Of a stretch of DNA of 64,000 nt, positions 55,641 through 64,000 are shown piece after piece. The stretch lies in assembly GCA_024349245.1 (NCBI GenBank), contig JALDNG010000080.1:62001-126000 (forward strand). The letters run 5' to 3'. Numbering within the stretch: the first letter of the stretch is position 1; each line of letters begins with the position of its first letter. This DNA is from Neodontobutis hainanensis. Its lineage: Eukaryota > Chordata > Actinopteri > Gobiiformes > Odontobutidae. The position numbers were made by a program, and so were the translations under genes. The notes under the pieces are model-generated. The model was not told the DNA's origin and did not search any database. It worked only from the letters and a program-made list of their open reading frames with translations.

Positions 55641-57284
55641 GAATAGTCTGTATTTCAAAGTCATTTTCGTCTTGCAGTCACCTGCCTCCATGGGGTTGTC
55701 CTGTCACTGCTCCAGGACAGCAGGCTGTTGCTATGGTGACAGAGTGTGTATGGGAAGCCAAGCTGTGTAGTCAGTGCTCTGAAGAAGCCCCGTCAGTCTG
55801 GGTCAAATGTAAATCTAGGTGAAGCAGCTGCAGCACTTCCAATAGCCTTGTCTTATAAATAAATTGAACTGTCAAACCACAGGAGGTGGTCTTCTGACTC
55901 CCTCTGCTCCTGTGTTTCCTCAGATCCCACGAGTATCCTTTTGTGATTTCATCTAACCTACTGAGCTAATGCAAATTCATCTAGCTACTGTCCAGCTCTG
56001 TATCTGCTGTTATTTTTAACCTGCTCCACCACAGCACACACAGATATTTAAACAACACTGCATAACTGGACATGCACCATCTGAAGGCCACTGGTCCACC
56101 TGCACTTTCTCATATTGGGCAGTTAGGCAATCACCTTGCTTTTGTTCACAACATCAGCAAAGCATTAAAACAAAGAGGCTGTGGACTAGGGATAAGACAG
56201 TATGAGATTCTGACGTTATGATAACCTTGATTAGAAATATCACAGTATGATGGTACTGATTAAAGCTTGAAAAACTATTATTTTCCAAATAAATTGGGCA
56301 TAGATAAAAAAATTTATTCAATCAAAATAAAGTGGAAGAATTCAAATTTCAAATAAAGAACTGCAGTGTCTTTATGGCAGGGCTTCAGCTGTTCTGCCGA
56401 ACAGCAGCAGCACTTAACTCCTTTTTAATACTGCTTGAATTTATTTACATTAACAAGCTAAATGTTCTAATTATTCAGTAAATGACACAGTTCTCCTGAA
56501 GCTTTGAAAGGATTTATCAGCAGAGTGTTGTTCCCTTTAGTTTGAACGGGCCAACATTAAACTCAACCTACAGTCGCTGCGTGTCTAAACGTGATGGAGA
56601 ATGTGACGCTGCAGAGGTGCGTCACAGAGAGGACATGGCCACTCGTTCCTCCTTCCACAGTTAAACCTTATATGTGTGTTTAATCAGACAGCACAGAAAC
56701 ACACTTCTGTAGCTCTCAGTGAACCCCATCATCGCTGTTCAGACTGAGACTCTCTCTGTCCTGCCTCAGTCTTTAAAGTGTCCAGTTCCCCGCCTCATAA
56801 ACAGCCTGTGAGGCAATAATCCACTCGAAACAAAGTCCAAACTAATGCACTACAGGTTTAATCCTGGTGAAATGAATCAAAGCGTGGAGAAAAAGCCCGT
56901 CACTGCACGCTCCTGTAGCACAGAGCACAACAGTTGGACCTCACAGAGCTCTTTAACTGATCCTAGAGTCCAGACTGTGATCAAAACTTTCTCTTTCCCG
57001 CTCAGCGTCAGGCAGCAGCCTCCACACACCTGCCACACCTGAGACACCAACGGAAGCCTGCATTACACGCACTAATTATGTAATTAGTCAATTAAGTTTA
57101 ACTCCAGCTTTAAAATGGAATAAATGTAAGTGTAACTTGAAGAATACTGTTAAATACAGAGGCTCTTTATTAAATGTAACATTTTCATTTTGTGCCTCAT
57201 CATCAGCTCTCATTACATTAACTAATTAATACTGGTATTGATAACTTGGCAGTTTAATAACACGATATACAAAAAAAAAACGGT
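55641..57284. other. Mostly unassigned; one repeat copy at 55945-56055
   Basis: 55955-56040 ('aacctactgagctaatgc', 'ccagctctgtatctgctg', 'aacctgctccaccaca') matches the repeat at 12956-13175 without its insertion. 56170-56270 has palindromic 'tgataa/cagtatgat' words. No gene is recognised elsewhere. Confidence 0.45.
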
Positions 57285-57350
57285 TAGATTAGATTAGATT
57301 AGATTCAACTTTATTGTCATTATACATGTACAAGTACAAGTACTGTGGTG
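57285..57350 (-). mobile_element. LINE 3' tail with (AATCT)n, antisense
   Basis: On the minus strand it reads 'cttgtacatgtataatgac', 'aataaagttg' and then a five-base tandem 'aatct' tail. This is a typical fish jockey/L2-group LINE end. It is separate from the LINE body that ends near 57600. Confidence 0.65.
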
Positions 57351-57599
57351 GACTAATGTGGACTGACATGATGGTAATATGACTTTTGGGGCAGATATGT
57401 CGTATATGCAGAAGGTTACTCACCACAAAAATGACTCAAACAGAGTCTGACTTTACACTGGGGAAGGCATTTATTACAGGCTGAGGTTAGAGAGTTTGTT
57501 ACATGACTCACCTACTGTTTTGAAAAGATACAAGGTAAAGCGTTCCATAATGCTTTAAGGATTTAACCATTGGATTATGTTATGGTGTACTGAAACTTT

Positions 57600-59310
57600 C
57601 AGTTTTATTTTTTTAATTGTTTATTTGTATAAGTGACAATTTTTAACAAGTACAATTTTAACATAAATGTTGCCATTTGAGGCATTGTACCAGAGTTAGC
57701 CTTAGGCTAATTTACATCTGCAGTCCCCTGGCAAGCTACAATACAACCCACATGACATTTAACAAACAGAACAAACAGACAACATGGGAAATACAGTATT
57801 CACACACAATATTCACACATCTATCACCTCCCTCCCTCCTCCTTCATAAACATATAGATACAAATAGACACAAAACATTACAGACAGACAAAGATACAGT
57901 GCCAGTACCATGGGATGTGGACCAAAGAAAAGACCAAACATTTGTAATTAGTAGAGTTTTCATTGCTGATATTTTTTTTAAGTTTCTTTGTGTCATTTTT
58001 AAAGCTTCTGATAGTAGGACATGTCTTTATAGCATTAGGCAGCCTGTTCCAGTGTGTAGTAGACTTAACCTTACCCTTGACTACAAATGCTGATAAAAGG
58101 GTACAGGGCAGTCGTGTGGAGACACTATCATAGTGGATCTTAGTGAGCTCACAGAATAATAACAGACAAAGTCCAATAAACAGCCAGGAGCCAAGCAATT
58201 TATATGTTGTACACATTTGTACAGACATTGTAAAAAATGTAAAAAAATCTCCAAAGCTTATAAAGTTATGTTTTTCTAAAATAGGGCAGTGATGGTACAT
58301 AAACTTTTAATCCCAGACCTTTAAAGCTTGCTTATTCACTGACTCTAAAGATCTGATTGAGGTTTCTCCAGCTTGTCCCCAACAGGATATATAGGACAAG
58401 TGGGAGAAAATTAGAGAATGAATACATTTCTTGGCTGCTTCAAGGGAAAGACATAGTCTAACATGACTTAAGTTTGTAAAGTTATTCATACTATTTTTGT
58501 TCATGTTCTTAATGTTTTTTTTTAAATTGAGATTTGAATTTTAAATGACCCTGAGATATTTTAATATAATAATAATTATTATTATTATTAAATATTATTA
58601 TTAATATAATAATAATTATTATAATTATTATAATATTTTAATTCATACAGTGTCAGTCCTTTCACTCTTAATTAAAATATCTGAATTTGAATTAAAGATT
58701 TTTAAAAAGGAACATAGCCACACCATCCATAGCTGTAGTGAGTTTTTCAGCTGTGTCTGGTGTATTTGTACCCCTCAACAGTGCTGTGGAAGGTCATTCA
58801 TTTAAAGGCTGAAAAGTAAAAGGCATTAACATAGATCCCTGAGGCATACCCATGTTGCACTTTAAATAACCAGAGCAAACGTCCTTAACTTTGACACACT
58901 GCATCCGATGAGATGGACAAGATGTCACCCACTCCAGTTTGGAAACAAGAATATTATGATTAACTAAATCAAAAGCTTTACGCAAATCTAAGTAGAATGC
59001 ACCGACAACTCCACCTCTATCAAGTCTAGATTTAATTTGCTCAATGAGGTGTAAAGTAGTTGTTTCAGTGGAGTCATTCTTCCTGAACCCGAATAGCAGA
59101 GGAGGCAGGCCAGTACTGTTAGAGTTTAAGTGTGCTGTCATTTGATCAAATCTATTTTTTTCTGTAATCTTAGAAATGACTGGCAAGATACTAATGGGCC
59201 TGTAGTTACTAGCTTCATAGTAATTTCCAGATTTATAAATTGGAGTAACAACAGCCCATTTCCAGTCTGTCGGAAAAACACTGTGTGCAATTGAAAGATT
59301 CATCAAATGA
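57600..59310 (-). pseudogene. Jockey/L2-group LINE relic, RT without catalytic box
   Basis: Minus-strand order. 59306-58794 encodes the fingers and palm: AVVTPIYKSGN, NYRPISILPVISKITEK, FGFRKNDSTE, then motif A GAFYLDLRKAFDLVNH (with its Asp) and motif B CNMGMPQGSM. The next part, where the second catalytic motif (YADD/FADD) should be, is eroded and replaced by an (ATT)n/(TAA)n tract at 58560-58640. The C-terminal domain resumes at 58504-58307 (FSHLSYISCWGQA, LESVNKQALKVWD) and 58300-57930 (YHHCPILEKHNF, THWNRLPNAI). A 3' UTR follows, ending near 57605 in an A-rich stretch with AATAAA. Domain order is that of fish non-LTR retrotransposons. Several stops and frameshifts. Confidence 0.85.
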
Positions 59311-61014
59311 GTAAAATGATAGTGTCTAAATGCCTTTTGATGAGCAAAGTTTATATGTATCTCTACATTTAGATATTTTTAGAGCTGATTACCTTTAGCA
59401 CTTGCCCTTCATCAGTGAACCCAGCTCATTGAGAGGACTAGTATGCAAATCCTGGTGTAAACAATGCTTTCCGATCTCTTGAACTGATCTAATGAAAAAA
59501 AAAATAAATGTAGTAGCTATAGTGAAATTATCTTTGATCAACATACCCTGTACTTTGAGTTGAAGCTGTCGAGATCACACTAGACTTTCTCACTCTCCGT
59601 CATTTTGACAGAGTCATAAAATTTCCGTTCCATTATTACCTGTCATTTTTTAATTTTAATAATAGTTATAATGGCTTTTTGTTTTACTTACATTTTAAGA
59701 AATTTCAAGACGAGCATAGAGGACAGATTATTTGTTTTATTTATGAACAACAGATACACAAAAAGCGAAAGGATATTTTGTGCTTGAGCTCTAGAGAACG
59801 CAGTATATTACGCAATATGATTCCGACAAAAATGAATTGAACTTTATTCAATTGCCCCTGACAAGTCTGTTACTTGTGTTGGCTTTTCTAAAGATTTCAC
59901 AGAACATTTTTCCTCCTTTCCACCTCAGCCCCGTAAATCCCTGTTTACACTCAACACGATTCTCCCTCTTCTTCTCCTCCTTTTTGCAGCTGCTTGTCCC
60001 GTAACAGTTGTCAGTGACTGCTCAATGTTTCCCGTTTGTCCTCCTTCATCCTCCACTGCAACATGTCATCTTTTTTTACATTTATTAATAATATCAGAGC
60101 CATTTGGCGGTTTTAAGGTACTACTCAGTCAACTGCTGTCATATTTTTGCAACTGAATGCAGCGTGACAAAAATGACACGATTGAAGATAATTGCTGATT
60201 GATTTGTACATTAGCCACCAATTGAGAGGCAGATTCCACATTTTCTGAAGATATTAAGGTATATCATACCAGTTTTTAAGTTCCTGGTCTAATATAAACG
60301 TTTTTTATCTGGGAGTATACAGAAAAAAATGAATTATTATGATACAACCTATTTTAAGTCCCATTTTTTACTCAGCTGACAGCTTCTCTTAAGTCTCCTA
60401 AAGACCAAAGTTAAGTCTAGTCACTTGATTAATTATCCGTGAGACCAAAAAACCTGCAGAAATACTAATAACAGCATAAATACAAATTTCCTCTGGGACA
60501 GCTGTCACCCACCACGCAAACATGCATGGGGCACGCACACACTCTACAAGCACACTCGCTATCCCCCTCAGTCTGGTGAAAAATCGGTTTAAAGCTGTTG
60601 TTACTGTGTAGTGCTGTGTTTGCTATCTGAGACTCAAAACTTTTTTGTTGTTTGTTTTTTGTTTAGTTGTTCAGTCTTGTGTGTGTGTGTCTGTGTGGGG
60701 CACATTTTGCAATCTGTGCATACCTGTCAATACAATTTTTTTTCACTATAACTATATTTTTCCCACTTCCCAAATAAAGCCTAATTTTATATATTTTACT
60801 AAAACTGACAAATAATATTGAAAAAATAAATAAAATTAATGTGTTGGTCTTGAGTCGCTGAGTAAGTCTGCTTTACACTCATTTGTTTTCACATTTGTTT
60901 GTCCTGGTGTTAGATATATTAGGCTTGTCCTTAGAGGCCTTTAAGCATTTACTAAGAAATATTTACAAAGAAAAATATTAGGATCCATTCCTGGTTTTGT
61001 CTTTTGCTTGTCTC
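59311..61014. other. Unassigned interval
   Basis: No gene recognised. A short GT-rich patch lies near 60678-60700. Confidence 0.4.
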
Positions 61015-61748
61015 TCTATCTCCTTACGGACGGAGAAGAAAGGTAGAGAGCGCTGGAGTGGTTTGTTCGCCGCTTCTCCGTTTTTCACCGTTTTTTTTGC
61101 CGTTTTTTGCCGTTTTTGGCTAGATCACTCTCCACTACTGCTATGATGCTGAACTTTTCAGCCATTCAACTTGGGAAATTCAACAATTATACCCCTTCAT
61201 TGTGTACATCAGTCATCGAACGGCTTGGACTCCTTCGCCAACCCCGCTACATTCACAGAAGCTTTTTTGAAAGTTTGTTCTCTCCCGGTCTGATCACCAC
61301 ATCTCATCCAGCTGGTCTGCGGTGCGCACCGTCGCATCTCGAACACGTCATCAGGGCGACGTCAATCCTAGGATTAGTAGCGCTGGAGCTTCCACGACAA
61401 CGCTACGCACTGACTTGGATGAAAACTGGAGAAAACACGGAGCGGATATCAGTTTACTTTGGCCAATACAGAGACACATTGTTGCATCAAATATCAAGAT
61501 TGAACTTTTTAATGCACAATCCATTACAAACAAATCTTGCCTCATACATAATAATATTCTAGAAAAGTGTTATATGTTATATGTTATATGATGTGCCTTA
61601 CAGAAACCTGGCATCATCAAGACGTTTATTCTGTTTTAAATGAGACCTGTCCTCCTGGTTACTGCTACTTACAGAAAGCCCGCAGTACAGGGCGAGGTGG
61701 TGGTCTGGCTGTCATCTACCGAAATGATCTAATTCTGTCCCCTATAAC
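61015..61748 (+). pseudogene. LINE 5' part with start of APE endonuclease, interrupted by an hAT element
   Basis: From ATG 61143 the frame MMLNFSAIQLGKFNNYTPS runs to about 61320. It continues after a frameshift (ISSAGASTTTLRTDL, SNIKIELFNAQSITNKS, 61370-61545), then after another frame change MCLTETWHHQDV, PPGYCYLQKAR and GRGGGLAVIYRNDLILSPIT (61591-61748). NAQS, LTETW and GGGLAV are the first blocks of the APE-type endonuclease of jockey/L2-group LINEs. The hAT transposon at 61749 cuts the gene after SPIT. Its 8-bp target copy and a few LINE bases resume at 63987, and the rest lies outside the window. A short 'gttatat' tandem near 61570 marks one of the frame breaks. Confidence 0.8.
61741..61748. 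repeat. Target site duplication of the hAT element, left copy
   Basis: 'cctataac', identical to 63987-63994 on the far side of the transposon. Eight bases is the known hAT duplication length. Confidence 0.95.
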
Positions 61749-63986
61749 CACAGGTGCACATAACTGGTACGCAGGTACGCATGCGCAACAAAAATCGCAA
61801 ATGCGTAGGCCCACTTGTGTTACTACGCGCCTTTGCGTACTTAACCATACAGTCAGAGATGTCCAAAAAGCAACAGACATTAAGCAGCTTTTTTGGCGTT
61901 TCACCACCTTCAAAGAAACGCGAACTGGAGTCGGAGCCGAAGAAAAGAATTTTCTCGGAAAAGTGGCTTCAAGATGTGCAGTGGCTCGAAGTTAATGCTG
62001 AGCGCACTGAAATGTGGTGCAAAATTTGCCGCTCAAATCCACATTTAGCAGACAAAACAGGTGCGTTTTATAAGGGCTCAAAGAATTTCAACCATCCTTT
62101 ATTTGACAAACATGAAAAGAGCAAGGAGCACACGAATGTCACGCAAGCCATTGTGAATAAACAAGCTAGCCGAGAAGAAATGTCCAGTCGCCCACTTGCC
62201 AGATGGCGAGACAAGCTGAATGAAGAACAGCGGCAAGCTCTCTTTAATATTTTTCTCCTCGCCTTCCATAAAGCTAAACACGCACGTCCCATGTCTTCAT
62301 ATTCTGAGGATATTCCTTTACTGAAGCGGCTAGGAGTAAATGTCGGAGGTGCATATCATTCACGTGAAGGGGGTACACGCATCATGCAGATTATCGCTCG
62401 CGCCATCACCGGGGAGTTGCGAGCCAAGTTACAGTCTTCTGAGTTTTGGGGACTGCTTTTTGATGGATCTGAGGACATCACAAAAACCGAGCAGGAAATC
62501 GTTTACATTGTGTCTGTGTCCAGCAACGGAGAGTTTAGTTCGGACTTTATTGGACTGATTGAATTGGGGGCTGACCGAACCGCTCAGGCCATAACAGACG
62601 GACTTGTGAGACTTTTCCAGGACACAGGCTTGAATGACTGGACAACAAAGTTGGTCGCTGTGTGCACAGACGGGGCTGCTGTCAACGTTGGTATGTACAA
62701 CGGCGTTGTTCCAAAACTCCGGCAACTCGTTGCAGTTGGAGACTCCCTTGTGCAGATTTTGTGCACCGCACACACACTGGAGAATTGCGCAAAATCAGCT
62801 GATCGCAACATTCCTTACTGTGAGACATTTAATTGCTCTGTGGTCAAGCTGCTGCAGTTTTATTTAGAAAAAGTGGAGCAAAAAAAACTGCTGCACTGAA
62901 GAAGCTTTGTGAAGAAAACTGGGTAAATTTCAAAATATCAGATGGTCTGCATGGATGCATGAAACGCTGTTAAAAATATCAAGACTATTGCCAGCCATTA
63001 GAACGCAACTGGCTACGAGTGATAACAGTGACTTGCACCATATCTGCACAGAGCGTTTTCAGTGCTTTCTGTCAAACATGCTTATCATTGGCAACATTTT
63101 GAAGACCACATCCATTAAGTTTCAGAAGGAAAAGCTGACCATTGGAGAATGTAAGGATGAACTAATGGTGGCCATTGGACAGTTCACATTTCTGTTGATG
63201 GTGAAGGCCACAGGGCACACACTGTTTTGAATGCTGATGCTGACAGAGACAAGATAAACTTACTCAGGGGGTTAATTGAAGAGTTTGAAATCAGATATGA
63301 CTCACTCAAGTCATGTGATCATTTCTTAGTATTTGATCCTTCAACATGGCCTCAGGAAATGCAAGACCTTCACAGTTTTGGAAACACAACAGTTTGCAGC
63401 ATTCTGAAAAAATATGAGGCCACCTTGCAACTTGACAAAGACACCACTGTGACAGAAAGCAGGCAGGAAAATGCCTTGGAGCCTCTTCTGTGCATGACTT
63501 GGTCAAAATTGTAAATACAAGTAACCCAGATGCTTACGCCAACATCAACAAGGTGTTGAAGCTGTCTCTTACACTACCTTTAAGCAGTGCAGCTTGTGAG
63601 AGGGGATTTTCACATCTCAACATAATAAAAACCAACTACCGATCTCGTCTGTCACATGCTCGTCTCTCAGCCCTGAGGCGCATTCACCTGTCAAAGCAGA
63701 CCACAGAGACATTTGACCCAAAGCCAGCTGTTGACCTGTGGATGGAGTCAGTTAATCGGAGGCTCAACCAAGGACAGGGAGGTGCATCTGCAGTATCTTC
63801 ATCATCCATGCAGGAAGCTGAAGCAGAGGACAGTGGGGGAGACGGTGAAGAGGACAGTGGTGGCGACACGGAGGAGGACAGTGAGGAAGACTGCACTAAT
63901 TAAGACAACGCTACATATGTGAGTACCAAACATCATCTCCTGGTACTCACCTGAGTAACTCACTGAAAAAGTTATGTGCACCCCTG
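61749..63986 (+). mobile_element. hAT transposon, complete from end to end (2238 bp)
   Basis: The left end 'cacaggtgcacataact' (61749-61765) and the right end, reverse complement 'caggggtgcacataact' (63970-63986), match at 15 of 17 positions. An identical 8-bp duplication, CCTATAAC, flanks both sides. Internal sequence encodes one hAT-type transposase on the plus strand. The element sits inside a LINE endonuclease frame and is therefore younger than that LINE insertion. The subterminal left part contains 'tacgca/tgcgta' words in both orientations (61773-61845), possible transposase-binding repeats. Confidence 0.95.
61859..63903 (+). pseudogene. hAT transposase with N-terminal zinc finger, frameshifted
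   Basis: I chose ATG 61859 (MSKKQQTLSSFF) because the family typically opens with such a 'QxTLxxFF' stretch; the longer open frame begins at 61754 in the transposon end. Frame 1 runs 346 residues from there: a C54-x2-C57...H85-x5-H91 finger (WCKICRS...KHEKSKEH), the first catalytic Asp in LLFDGSED (D202), the second in VAVCTDGAA (D271) and the CTAH motif at 302-305. It stops at 62899 after a run of A. The protein continues in other frames at 62955-63230 (RLLPAIRTQLATS), 63227-63514 (INLLRGLIEEFEIRY) and 63490-63903. The last holds the hAT dimerisation region with LPLSSAACERGFSHLN, including the third acidic residue, and an acidic Glu/Asp/Gly tail. Few stops beyond the frameshifts suggest recent loss. 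Similar proteins are annotated in fish as zinc finger 862-like. Confidence 0.9.
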
Positions 63987-63994
63987 CCTATAAC
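63987..63994. repeat. Target site duplication of the hAT element, right copy
   Basis: 'cctataac', followed by 'tctgcc', which continues the LINE reading frame interrupted at 61748. Confidence 0.95.
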
Positions 63995-64000
63995 TCTGCC

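Noticed and set aside
62068..62773. Minus-strand frames within the hAT element
   Set aside because: They are antisense shadows of the well-supported plus-strand transposase.

Overview
This window looks like repeat-rich, non-coding DNA from a bony fish (teleost). The evidence is the repeat content: tRNA-headed SINEs with tails typical of fish, Rex1-, L1- and Dong/Rex6-like LINEs, Penelope-like, DIRS-like and BEL/Pao-like remnants, Ty3/gypsy LTRs, and piggyBac, Tc1 and hAT DNA transposons. This mixture is characteristic of teleost genomes. No species can be named from the sequence alone. I recognise no host protein-coding gene, no intact rRNA or tRNA gene, and no CpG-rich promoter. Nearly every open reading frame with a recognisable family belongs to a transposable element, and all of these are broken.

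Layout. 1-10 kb: a teleost interspersed repeat, a SINE, a (TA)n tract next to a rearranged Dong/Rex6-like LINE (minus strand), a lone Tc1-type IR/DR end, a piggyBac pseudogene and a Rex1-like LINE tail. 10-30 kb: mostly unassigned sequence with a Penelope-type terminal repeat, a Ty3/gypsy solo LTR with a perfect 5-bp target duplication, two minisatellites, a SINE, an L1 ORF2 remnant and a long foldback. 30-34.5 kb: an unusual composite in which a SINE appears split open by an expanded (TGTGTGAA)-type tract, an LTR with a gag-like start, proline-rich coding minisatellites and a 230-bp (GT)n, followed by a Penelope-like remnant with a GIY-YIG-type end. 34.5-50 kb: SINEs, an L1 endonuclease fragment interrupted by a long-TIR element carrying a short integrase-like coding scrap, a BEL/Pao-like gag-protease-RT relic (minus), a second Penelope remnant and a DIRS-like relic (plus). 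50-57 kb: mostly unassigned. 57.6-64 kb: a jockey/L2-like LINE relic (minus), then a second LINE (plus) whose endonuclease domain is interrupted by an hAT transposon that is complete from end to end.

The best-defined objects are: the hAT transposon at 61749-63986 (matching terminal inverted repeats, 8-bp target duplication CCTATAAC, transposase split by frameshifts); the solo LTR at 14261-14731 (target duplication CTCAC); the duplicated, internally deleted Dong/Rex6-like LINE at 1604-3925; and the SINE/minisatellite/LTR composite at 30704-33440. Nothing here works as an operon or pathway. The region is best read as layered insertions and decay. Family names come from recognising protein motifs and repeat sequence from memory; no database search was possible.
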